A stretch of 64,000 bases of DNA from Streptomyces sp. CB00316. Lineage in GTDB: Bacteria; Actinomycetota; Actinomycetes; Streptomycetales; Streptomycetaceae. The notes beneath the pieces were generated by a model. It saw only the letters and a list, made by a program, of their open reading frames with translations. It was not told where the DNA came from and did no database searches. Of this stretch, positions 46,178 through 53,751 are shown piece by piece; the first letter of the stretch is position 1, and each line of letters begins with the position of its first letter. Made by a program: the position numbers and the translations under genes. The stretch is taken from positions 806,001-870,000 of the forward strand of contig NZ_LIXI01000002.1 in the NCBI RefSeq assembly GCF_001905595.1. Reading direction: 5' to 3'.

Positions 46178-47704
46178 GTGCCCCGTGGTGATGGACGACT
46201 CAACCACGACCTGCTCCCCGGAGAGAAAGGCCCCCAGGACGCTTGTGGCGTCTTCGGTGTCTGGGCTCCGGGTGAAGAGGTCGCCAAGCTCACCTATTTC
46301 GGACTGTATGCCCTGCAGCACCGCGGACAGGAATCCGCGGGCATCGCAGTGAGCAACGGGTCCCAGATCCTCGTCTTCAAGGACATGGGACTGGTCTCGC
46401 AGGTCTTCGACGAAACGTCTCTGGGTTCTCTCCAGGGCCATATCGCGGTCGGTCATGCCCGCTACTCCACCACCGGTGCCTCGGTGTGGGAGAACGCGCA
46501 GCCGACGTTCCGTGCCACCGCGCACGGCTCGATCGCCCTCGGCCACAACGGGAACCTGGTCAACACGGCCCAGCTCGCGGAGATGGTCGCCGACCTCCCC
46601 CGCAAGGACGGCCGCGCCACCCAGGTCGCCGCGACCAACGACACCGACCTGGTGACCGCGCTGCTCGCCGGACAGCGCGACGAGAACGACAAGCCGCTGA
46701 CCATCGAGGAAGCCGCCGCCAGAGTGCTCCCCGACGTCAAGGGCGCGTTCTCGCTCGTCTTCATGGACGAGCACACCCTCTACGCCGCCCGTGACCCGCA
46801 GGGAATCCGCCCGCTGGTGCTGGGCCGGCTCGAGCGCGGCTGGGTGGTCGCCTCCGAGTCCGCCGCACTCGACATCTGCGGCGCCAGCTACGTACGCGAG
46901 ATCGAGCCGGGCGAGCTCATCGCCATCGACGAGAACGGCCTGCGCACCTCCCGCTTCGCAGAAGCGAAGCCCAAGGGCTGTGTCTTCGAGTACGTGTACC
47001 TGGCCCGTCCCGACACCGACATCGCCGGCCGGAACGTCTACCTCTCCCGGGTGGAGATGGGCCGCCGCCTGGCCGCCGAAGCCCCCGTCGAGGCGGATCT
47101 GGTCATAGCGACCCCGGAATCCGGCACCCCCGCCGCGATCGGGTACGCGGAGGCCAGCGGGATCCCGTTCGGCGCCGGACTCGTGAAGAACGCCTACGTC
47201 GGCCGCACCTTCATCCAGCCCTCGCAGACCATCCGCCAGCTCGGTATCCGGCTCAAGCTGAACCCGCTGAAGGAAGTCATCAAGGGCAAGCGCCTGGTGG
47301 TCGTCGACGACTCGATCGTCCGCGGCAACACCCAGCGCGCCCTGGTCCGGATGCTCCGCGAGGCCGGTGCCGCCGAGATCCACATCCGGATCTCCTCGCC
47401 GCCGGTGAAGTGGCCCTGCTTCTTCGGCATCGACTTCGCCACCCGCGCCGAGCTGATCGCCAACGGCATGACCGTCGACGAGATCTGCACCTCGATGGGT
47501 GCCGACTCCCTCTCGTACATCTCGATCGACGCGATGATCGAGGCGACGACCATCGACAAGCCCAACCTGTGCCGCGCCTGCTTCGACGGTGAGTACCCCA
47601 TGGACCTCCCGGACCCGGAGCTGCTCGGCAAGCAGCTGCTGGAGACCGAGCTGGCGGCAGGGCCCGCGGCCACCGCCGCGGCCGACGCGCTGCGCCGTCC
47701 GTGA
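46178..47704 (+). CDS. purF: Amidophosphoribosyltransferase
   Basis: PurF makes phosphoribosylamine from PRPP and glutamine, the first committed purine step. The 508-residue protein has a short propeptide before the nucleophile Cys23 (DACGVFGVW). The glutaminase blocks are YALQHRGQESAGIAVS and GHNGNLVN. The PRPP loop is LVVVDDSIVRGNT, and cysteines KWPCFFGID and NLCRACFDGEYP suit the 4Fe-4S form. GTG 46178 is the start. Confidence 0.97.
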   Translation: MPRGDGRLNHDLLPGEKGPQDACGVFGVWAPGEEVAKLTYFGLYALQHRGQESAGIAVSNGSQILVFKDMGLVSQVFDETSLGSLQGHIAVGHARYSTTGASVWENAQPTFRATAHGSIALGHNGNLVNTAQLAEMVADLPRKDGRATQVAATNDTDLVTALLAGQRDENDKPLTIEEAAARVLPDVKGAFSLVFMDEHTLYAARDPQGIRPLVLGRLERGWVVASESAALDICGASYVREIEPGELIAIDENGLRTSRFAEAKPKGCVFEYVYLARPDTDIAGRNVYLSRVEMGRRLAAEAPVEADLVIATPESGTPAAIGYAEASGIPFGAGLVKNAYVGRTFIQPSQTIRQLGIRLKLNPLKEVIKGKRLVVVDDSIVRGNTQRALVRMLREAGAAEIHIRISSPPVKWPCFFGIDFATRAELIANGMTVDEICTSMGADSLSYISIDAMIEATTIDKPNLCRACFDGEYPMDLPDPELLGKQLLETELAAGPAATAAADALRRP

Positions 47705-47764
47705 TCCGGACGCGCCGCCGCCCCTCCCACCAGCCCCGTATCTCCACACGAAAGATCCCAGGCC

Positions 47765-48838
47765 ATGTCTGAGACAACAGGTGCCTCCTACGCGGCGGCC
47801 GGCGTCGACATCGAAGCCGGTGACCGTGCCGTCGAGCTGATGAAGGAGTGGGTGAAGAAGACGCAGCGCCCCGAGGTCGCAGGCCTCGGCGGGCTCGGCG
47901 GCTTCGCCGGCCTCTTCGACGCCTCGGCGTTTCTGCGCTACGAGCGTCCGCTGCTCGCCTCCGCCACCGACGGCGTCGGGACGAAGGTGGACCTGGCGCG
48001 TCAGATGGGCGTGTACGACACCATCGGCCACGACCTCGTCGGCATGGTCGTGGACGACCTCGTCGTCTGCGGTGCCGAGCCGCTCTTCATGACCGACTAC
48101 ATCTGCGTCGGCAAGGTGCACCCCGAGCGTGTCGCGGCGATCGTGAAGGGCATCGCCGAGGGCTGTGTCCTCGCGGGCTGCGCCCTGGTCGGCGGCGAGA
48201 CCGCCGAACACCCGGGTCTGCTCGGCCCGGACGACTTCGACGTCGCCGGCGCCGGTACGGGCGTGGTCGAGGCCGACCGGCTGCTCGGCCCGGACCGTGT
48301 CCGCAGGGGTGACGCCGTCATCGCGATGGCGTCCTCCGGTCTTCACTCGAACGGGTACTCGCTCGTCCGCCACGTGGTCTTCGACCGGGCCGGCTGGACG
48401 CTGGACCGCGAGGTCGAGGAGTTCGGCCGGACGCTCGGCGAGGAGCTCCTGGAGCCCACCCGCATCTACTCGCTGGACTGCCTGGCGCTCACCCGCACGA
48501 CCGAGGTGCACGGCTTCAGCCACGTCACCGGCGGCGGCCTGGCGAACAACCTGGCCCGGGTCATCCCGGCCGGGTTGCACGCCACCGTGGACCGCTCCAC
48601 CTGGACGCCGGGCGCGGTCTTCGACCTCGTCGGCAAGGCCGGTCAGGTCGAGCAGCTGGAGCTGGAGAAGACGCTGAACATGGGCGTCGGCATGATCGCG
48701 ATCGTCCCGGCCGACTCGGTGGACGCCGCGCTGACGACCCTGTCCGACCGCGGGGTCGACTCCTGGGTCGCCGGTGAGATCACCGACCGCGGTGACCGCG
48801 CCACGGGCGCCGAGCTGACCGGCAGCTACGCACGCTGA
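47765..48838 (+). CDS. purM: Phosphoribosylformylglycinamidine cyclo-ligase (AIR synthetase)
   Basis: PurM closes the imidazole ring with ATP. The 357-residue protein has SYAAAGVDIEAGDRAVELMK, GVGTKVDLARQMG, the signature DDLVVCGAEPLFMTDYI and VGGETAEHPGLL, then GLHSNGYSLVRHV and FSHVTGGGLANNLARV. Start ATG 47765, 60 bp after purF; probably one operon, ended by a strong hairpin. Confidence 0.97.
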   Translation: MSETTGASYAAAGVDIEAGDRAVELMKEWVKKTQRPEVAGLGGLGGFAGLFDASAFLRYERPLLASATDGVGTKVDLARQMGVYDTIGHDLVGMVVDDLVVCGAEPLFMTDYICVGKVHPERVAAIVKGIAEGCVLAGCALVGGETAEHPGLLGPDDFDVAGAGTGVVEADRLLGPDRVRRGDAVIAMASSGLHSNGYSLVRHVVFDRAGWTLDREVEEFGRTLGEELLEPTRIYSLDCLALTRTTEVHGFSHVTGGGLANNLARVIPAGLHATVDRSTWTPGAVFDLVGKAGQVEQLELEKTLNMGVGMIAIVPADSVDAALTTLSDRGVDSWVAGEITDRGDRATGAELTGSYAR

Positions 48839-48846
48839 ACCGCAGG

Positions 48847-48883
48847 GCGCGGTGCGCCGGGCTCCCCGCCCGGCGCACCGCGC
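48847..48883 (+). terminator. Terminator of purF-purM
   Basis: GCGCGGTGCGCCGGGC and GCCCGGCGCACCGCGC pair perfectly over 16 bp with a 5-nt loop, 8 bp after purM. Confidence 0.85.
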
Positions 48884-48916
48884 ACCCGGGGGCCGGAACC
48901 GGATCAGGACACACAG

Positions 48917-48947
48917 AACCCGGCCCGGGGCAGGCCCGGACCGGGTT
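48917..48947 (-). terminator. Terminator of the DUF3073 gene
   Basis: AACCCGGCCCGGG and its nearly perfect complement form a stem about 18 bp beyond the stop on the minus strand. Confidence 0.65.
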
Positions 48948-48964
48948 GATGTATCAGCGCGAGG

Positions 48965-49222
48965 TCAAGCGCCGCGGCGCTGTGACGACGGACCGGACTG
49001 ATCGTCCTGATCCTCGTCATCGTCCTTGTTGTAGCGATCCGCGTACTGTGCGTACGGGTCATCTTCCTCGTCGTCGTCCTCGAACGGCTCGGCGTTCGGT
49101 GGCTGACTCGAAGGCGATGCGCCCAGCTCATTGGCCAGACGTGACAGGTCCGTCCCGCCGCTGCTGTACTTCAGCTGGCGGGCGACCTTGGTCTGCTTGG
49201 CCTTTGCCCGGCCGCGCCCCAT
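48965..49222 (-). CDS. DUF3073 family protein
   Basis: An 85-residue actinobacterial protein of unknown function. MGRGRAKAKQTKVARQLKYS is the basic signature of the family, followed by TDLSRLANELG and a very acidic tail (EPFEDDDEEDDPYAQYADRY). ATG 49222 matches the family start; the open frame continues upstream to 49279. The charge pattern suggests nucleic-acid or ribosome contact, but this is inference. It lies between purM and vdh. Confidence 0.9.
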   Translation of the reverse strand: MGRGRAKAKQTKVARQLKYSSGGTDLSRLANELGASPSSQPPNAEPFEDDDEEDDPYAQYADRYNKDDDEDQDDQSGPSSQRRGA

Positions 49223-49503
49223 GGCTCGACCCCCTCGGTGACGGGGCTCGACGGCCCCAGAGTCTTGACACGCGTTCATGTTTCAGGACGGACTCTCGAC
49301 AGAGAGACCGCGCCCGTAGGGCTTTAACGGTACCTGCTTCCGTGGCCATACGGTACGCCGCCCGCGTCTTGCGCCCCGGTGCAGGGCCAGTGAGGAGCCC
49401 CGTCCCCGCTGGTCAACTGCGATTTTAACCTCTTCTGCACGCACGACCCGCCGACCGGCGTGAGCCTTGTCTCCCGCCGGCCCGCGAGTCGTGCGTGCGC
49501 GCC

Positions 49504-50586
49504 TCAGCGGCCGCGCGCCTCGGCCATGCGCTGCTCGGCGATCCGGTCGGCCGCAGCGGCGGGCGGAATCCCGTCTGCCTTCGCGCGTGCGAATATTTCC
49601 AGCGTGGTGTCGAAGATCTTCGCCGCCTTCGCCTTGCACCGGTCGAAGTCGAACCCGTGCAGCTCGTCGGCGACCTGAATCACGCCACCGGCGTTGACCA
49701 CGTAGTCCGGGGCGTAGAGAACCGACCGGTCGGCCAGGTCCTTCTCGACGCCCGGGTGGGCCAGCTGGTTGTTGGCCGCGCCGCAGACCACCCTGGCGGT
49801 GAGCACCGGCACGGTCTCGTCGTTCAGGGCGCCGCCCAGCGCGCAGGGGGCGTAGATGTCGAGGCCCTCGGTGCGGATGAGCGCCTCGGTGTCCGGGGCC
49901 ACGGTGACCTCGGGGTGCAGCTCGGTGATCCGGCGCACCGACTCCTCGCGGACATCGGTGATCACGACCTCGGCCCCGTCGGAGAGCAGGTGCTCGACCA
50001 GGTGGTGGCCCACCTTGCCGACCCCGGCGACACCGACCTTGCGGCCGCGCAGCGTCGGGTCGCCCCACAGGTGCTGGGCCGAGGCCCGCATGCCCTGGAA
50101 GACACCGAACGCGGTGAGGACGGAGGAGTCGCCGGCGCCGCCGTTCTCGGGGGAGCGGCCGGTGGTCCAGCGGCACTCCCGGGCGACGACGTCCATGTCG
50201 GCGACGTAGGTGCCGACATCGCAGGCGGTGACGTACCGGCCGCCGAGCGAGGCGACGAACCGGCCGTAGGCCAGGAGAAGTCCCTCCGTCTTGATCTTCT
50301 CCGGGTCGCCGATGATGACGGCCTTGCCGCCACCGTGGTCGAGCCCGGCCAGGGCGTTCTTGTACGACATCCCGCGCGACAGGTTCAGCGCGTCGGCGAC
50401 GGCTTCGGCCTCGGTCGCGTACGGGTAGAAGCGGGTACCGCCGAGGCCGGGGCCGAGGGCGGTGTTGTGGAGGGCGATGACGGCCTTGAGGCCGGTGGCA
50501 CGGTCCTGGCAGATCACGACTTGCTCGTGGCCCCCCTGATCCGAGTGGAACAGGGTGTGCAGGACGCCGTCAGTCACATCGGTCAC
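49504..50586 (-). CDS. vdh: Valine (branched-chain amino acid) dehydrogenase
   Basis: The 360-residue NAD-dependent enzyme deaminates valine and relatives, supplying branched acyl-CoA precursors for antibiotics. Motifs: [20 protein letters not shown], the catalytic lysine region [30 protein letters not shown], the nucleotide loop [16 protein letters not shown] and [15 protein letters not shown] 50586 is chosen, with GGGAG 7 nt upstream; GTG 50577 is possible. A perfect 11-bp hairpin lies about 85 bp upstream. Confidence 0.94.
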   Translation of the reverse strand: MTDVTDGVLHTLFHSDQGGHEQVVICQDRATGLKAVIALHNTALGPGLGGTRFYPYATEAEAVADALNLSRGMSYKNALAGLDHGGGKAVIIGDPEKIKTEGLLLAYGRFVASLGGRYVTACDVGTYVADMDVVARECRWTTGRSPENGGAGDSSVLTAFGVFQGMRASAQHLWGDPTLRGRKVGVAGVGKVGHHLVEHLLSDGAEVVITDVREESVRRITELHPEVTVAPDTEALIRTEGLDIYAPCALGGALNDETVPVLTARVVCGAANNQLAHPGVEKDLADRSVLYAPDYVVNAGGVIQVADELHGFDFDRCKAKAAKIFDTTLEIFARAKADGIPPAAAADRIAEQRMAEARGR

Positions 50587-50667
50587 TGTGGTGACTCCCA
50601 AGTACGAAGCGGCGGGAGGCCCTCCTAGGGGTGGGGAGGGCCCCGGGACCTGTCGTCGGACAGGCCT

Positions 50668-50692
50668 CGGACCGGCCGGCACGGCCGGTCCG
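50668..50692. promoter_or_regulatory. Perfect hairpin in the vdh upstream region
   Basis: CGGACCGGCCG and CGGCCGGTCCG are 11-bp perfect inverted arms 3 bp apart, between the divergent vdh and hypothetical genes. It could be an operator or a leader stem; no family known to me. Confidence 0.45.
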
Positions 50693-50785
50693 ATGGGCAA
50701 GAGCGTAAGTCCTCCGGCGGCGCGGATCTGCCCCCGTGCCGAGGATCACCCCAAGGGGGTGTACGCGCGTGGCACGATGCGCTGC

Positions 50786-51649
50786 ATGTCGGTGGTGTCT
50801 TCGGTGCTCGTCCCTTACACGTCCTACCTCCGGGTGTACGAGCCGCTCGTCGCCTTCGCGGAGCCCGAGCGCAGTCACTGGGCCCGTTACGCGCAGCGCG
50901 CGGTGCTGCCCACCGCCCAGGACGAACTCCGCCGCTCGCTGGCCGACCTGGTGCCGACGCCGCCGGTCGGGGTGCCCGTGCACGAGAGCGGCGACGCGTT
51001 CGTGGTGGTGGTGGACGGGGTGGTGTGCGTCTGCCCGTGGCGGACCCGGCTGCGGGGGTGGCTCGCGCTGGAGGAACTGGAGGGGCCGGGCGGGCAGGGG
51101 GGAGTATTTCCGGCCAACGTGCTGGACGCCCTGCTGCCCGAGGTGGTGCGGGGGCAGGCGCGGGCGGACCGCGAGCGCTGGCAGCGCCGGAACCCGGACG
51201 CGCGGCCGTGGATCCGTACGACGGTGTGGCAGGTTCCGGTGCGGTGGTTCGTCCTCTTCCGGGACGCGGAGCGGGAGTACGCGGCGGCCGGCGGCGAGGG
51301 CGGGGAGCCGGTGCTGCGCTACCGGACGCCGATGGTGGAGGCCCGGCGCCGGCTGGCCCGGGGGCTGCGGACGCTGCGCGGACACGTCGCCGACGGCGCC
51401 CTCACCGAGGGGCTGGTGGACGTGGGGCGCTGGCTGGAGGAGTTCCATCCGCGCTCGCTCGTGGAGCTGGACTACGGGGGCCTGGTGCACGCGCTCCCCG
51501 CCGGGCACCTCGCCGGGGACCGGTCGGCCGCGGATGTGGCGGAGGGCCTCGCCGCGCTGGGGAACGGTGACAGCGAGCGCGCCGGGGAGGCGTACGCGCG
51601 CCTCGCGGAGCGGTGGCGGGCAGTGCGGGACCGCCAGTTCGCCAATTGA
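50786..51649 (+). CDS. Conserved hypothetical protein
   Basis: A 287-residue soluble protein that I recall as conserved between vdh and bldC in Streptomyces, function unknown. It starts MSVVSSVLVPYTSYLRVYEP. It has a WARYAQRA segment, a hydrophobic strand DAFVVVVDGVVCVCPWRTRL and TTVWQVPVRWFVLFRDAEREY. The C-terminal half is helical and Arg/Glu-rich, ending RAVRDRQFAN. ATG 50786 or 50777. No catalytic motif is seen. Confidence 0.75.
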   Translation: MSVVSSVLVPYTSYLRVYEPLVAFAEPERSHWARYAQRAVLPTAQDELRRSLADLVPTPPVGVPVHESGDAFVVVVDGVVCVCPWRTRLRGWLALEELEGPGGQGGVFPANVLDALLPEVVRGQARADRERWQRRNPDARPWIRTTVWQVPVRWFVLFRDAEREYAAAGGEGGEPVLRYRTPMVEARRRLARGLRTLRGHVADGALTEGLVDVGRWLEEFHPRSLVELDYGGLVHALPAGHLAGDRSAADVAEGLAALGNGDSERAGEAYARLAERWRAVRDRQFAN

Positions 51650-52316
51650 CGTGAAAAGACCCACAGCGGCATCAACGTGATGGAACCGGGGCATCCTTCA
51701 TCCAGGACGGACCGGAAGCACGAGCGGGCGGGAAGGGGGAGGAGCGGCAGCCCGGCGAGGAAGCCGGCCGGAGCGCCTGGGTGGGGGCCGTGAAGGGGAA
51801 CTGACGGGTCGTGAACCTGCGTCCCGTGGGACACGTGGGGTGGGTGAGGCGGCAGCGTACGCCTTCTGACCCAGGACCTACGTCCCGAACCGGGCCTTTG
51901 CCTCAAGCGTGATGGATAGCACTAACGGGGCCCTTGCGCTCATCCCTACTCCTCGTGCCAAAATAGGACAAGGAGTCCGGGGAGGGCTCCTTCTGTCCAA
52001 GTAAGGGCGGAATACTCAGCATTGCACGCTATGGGGGGTCTGAGAACTCCTGATCGCTCTGTGACTGATCGTCACGGTGGTGTGACTGTCCGCTATGGCA
52101 TGGTCCATCGGCTTCCGTCGCTGATGAACACCTGGGAGGGCAATTCCATCGGTTTGGCCGACGCGGCTGGACGGATGGTGTAGTTGTAGTGCCGAGGACA
52201 AGCCGTTCGTCCTATAACCGACTCGGCCCGCGTCCGCCATTTCGGGCAACGCGGGTCAAGGTGCAGAATTTAGAGGAAAGAACCGAGAAGGTTCGGTTCT
52301 CCCGAGGAGGCCGCTC
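51650..52316. promoter_or_regulatory. 667-bp region upstream of bldC
   Basis: No gene is seen. It holds a terminator-like imperfect hairpin at 51966-51998, an inverted repeat GTGAC-TGATC-GTCAC at 52061-52075, and a strong hairpin GAACCGA/TCGGTTC at 52280-52299 just before the bldC ribosome site GAGGAGG. Long upstream regions are common for developmental regulators. Confidence 0.5.
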
Positions 52317-52523
52317 ATGACCGCTCGCACCCCTGATGCCGAGCCGCTGCTGACCCCGGCTGAGGTTGCCACGATGTTCCGCGTGGACCCGAAGACGGTC
52401 ACCCGTTGGGCCAAGGCTGGCAAGCTCACGTCCATCCGCACGCTCGGTGGACATCGCCGGTACCGCGAGGCAGAGGTCCGCGCACTGCTTGCGGGGATTC
52501 CGCAGCAGCGCAGCGAGGCCTGA
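52317..52523 (+). CDS. bldC: Developmental regulator BldC, MerR-like HTH
   Basis: A 68-residue DNA-binding protein consisting of one MerR-type winged helix: LLTPAEVATMFRVDPKTVTR, then WAKAGKLTSIRTLGGHRRYR. BldC holds Streptomyces in vegetative growth by binding direct repeats co-operatively. The sequence looks like canonical BldC throughout. ATG 52317 has GAGGAGG 6 nt upstream. A very strong terminator follows. Confidence 0.97.
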   Translation: MTARTPDAEPLLTPAEVATMFRVDPKTVTRWAKAGKLTSIRTLGGHRRYREAEVRALLAGIPQQRSEA

Positions 52524-52671
52524 CACACCCCTGCCGCGCAGCTCGACAGCAGCACAGCATCTCAACCGGGCAGCCGCCAGGTCCCCCAACCCCAGGCCGC
52601 CCATACATAGCTCCACTCGACGGACGCCTGCCCCAACGGGCGTCATACCTGTGTACGGGTGCGTCGTTTTT

Positions 52672-52712
52672 GATCGCGCTGGACTCCGCCGGGTCCAGCG
52701 CGATCTTTTTTT
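52672..52712 (+). terminator. Strong rho-independent terminator after bldC
   Basis: GATCGCGCTGGAC and GTCCAGCGCGATC pair over 13 bp with a short loop and are followed by seven T. A T-run of this kind is uncommon in this genome. Confidence 0.9.
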
Positions 52713-52985
52713 GTGGGGCACCCCTGTGCCGGCAGCGCTCCGCCGGGGCTCTCGTGCCCCGGTAGGCCGCTCCTACACCCTCTGAGCGGCTCCTGGACGG
52801 ATGACCGAATAACCGGGTGGTCGGTCGGCTTCCGGGCCTTCCGTGGGCCGCCCGACGGACCACCCAGCCGTCCGTCCCGGCGCCCTTCGTGGGTCTGTGA
52901 GCGGGTCTGTGGGGGAGTGTGGGTGAGCGTCCCGGACTTGGTGGGACAGCCCCGGACGGAACGGTCCGGGCGAAGGGCCGACCCG

Positions 52986-52997
52986 GTGCAATTGCAC
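52986..52997. promoter_or_regulatory. Perfect 12-bp palindrome
   Basis: GTGCAATTGCAC, followed by the AT-rich ATATTAAATT. It overlaps a -35-like TTGCAC (52992-52997), with TTGTAG at 53014-53019 as a possible -10. It lies 34 bp before a possible 15-residue ORF. Confidence 0.45.
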
Positions 52998-53031
52998 ATA
53001 TTAAATTCGCCAGTTGTAGGGGAGGCGTAAA

Positions 53032-53079
53032 GTGCCCCGGTCTGAAAACTCTTTCGGTGACACCCGTCACACCGCCTGA
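53032..53079 (+). CDS. Possible 15-residue ORF
   Basis: GTG 53032 is preceded by a perfect GGAGG with 6-nt spacing. The frame encodes 15 residues (VPRSENSFGDTRHTA) and stops at 53079. A promoter-like element with a palindrome lies directly upstream. No larger gene follows on this strand, so it is not a leader for anything visible. Short ORFs with a Shine-Dalgarno site can occur by chance. Confidence 0.25.
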   Translation: MPRSENSFGDTRHTA

Positions 53080-53134
53080 TGCTTGCCAACTCCGAGCTTG
53101 CCACTGTCCGGACGCGGAGTCATCCGGCCGATGG

Positions 53135-53422
53135 TCACGGAGCGGCGGGCCTTTCGTCCCCGTCCCCTTCCAGGGGTACGGCGGCGCTCTCCGGGTCCGC
53201 GGGGCTTCCGGCCCGGTTCCGGGGCTCCTGCGGCTCGTGCGGGGGCTCCGGGGCCGCTCCGGGCTCCCGCACCTCCCGCGCGCCGTCTCCCGGCTCCATG
53301 GCGAGGCGCAGCAGCCGGTGGCAGACCGGACAGTGGCGGGTGAGGTGTCCGTAGCCGTAGGCGGCCGCCAGATGGGCGCGGAGCAGTGCGCGGGTCTCGT
53401 GTCGTGCTGTGGACGCGGACAT
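53135..53422 (-). CDS. Small CxxC protein (DUF6274-like)
   Basis: A 95-residue protein. The N-terminal ~50 residues (MSASTARHETRALLRAHLAA, then YGHLTRHCPVCHRLLRLAM) contain a CPVC motif that may bind zinc with nearby histidines. The rest is Pro/Glu-rich and disordered. ATG 53422 has GGGAGG 8 nt upstream. Function unknown; Streptomyces-restricted as far as I recall. Confidence 0.7.
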   Translation of the reverse strand: MSASTARHETRALLRAHLAAAYGYGHLTRHCPVCHRLLRLAMEPGDGAREVREPGAAPEPPHEPQEPRNRAGSPADPESAAVPLEGDGDERPAAP

Positions 53423-53522
53423 GTGAGCCACCTCCCGGTGGGCCCGGCCGCCCCTCGCCGAGGGAATCAGGGACAGCCTCGTCCCTACGGGGTACCCGCA
53501 GCGGAAGGCGCCGTCAAGACGC

Positions 53523-53557
53523 ACGAAAGCCCGGATCGAAACGATCCGGGCTTTCGT
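53523..53557 (-). terminator. Terminator of tRNA-Asp copy 1
   Basis: ACGAAAGCCCGGATCG and CGATCCGGGCTTTCGT form a 16-bp stem with a 3-nt loop, 6 bp past the tRNA. Confidence 0.85.
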
Positions 53558-53562
53558 CACTG

Positions 53563-53637
53563 CGGTCCTGACGGGATTTGAACCCGCGGCCTCCACCTTG
53601 ACAGGGTGGCGAGCACTCCAAACTGCTCCACAGGACC
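53563..53637 (-). tRNA. tRNA-Asp(GTC), copy 1
   Basis: 75 nt. Acceptor GGTCCTG/CAGGACC with G discriminator, anticodon GTC in CCTGTCAAG, T loop TTCAAAT. Identical to the copy at 60228-60302. CCA is not encoded. Confidence 0.95.
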
Positions 53638-53751
53638 AGGTTTTCGCTGCTGCCTTGCGGCTTGCTGCGAAACCAGACTGTACAGGAGGTGGGAGGCCCA
53701 GGTCGACTTCACTCCTGGTGGTGAGACCGTCACCGCCTCACCACCCCTGTT

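Larger units (their letters stand above)
52713..53134. other. Intergenic region between bldC terminator and the small CxxC gene
   Basis: Apart from the palindrome and possible short ORF at 52986-53079, I see nothing here. The spot around 52997-53010 is strikingly AT-rich for this genome. Confidence 0.5.
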
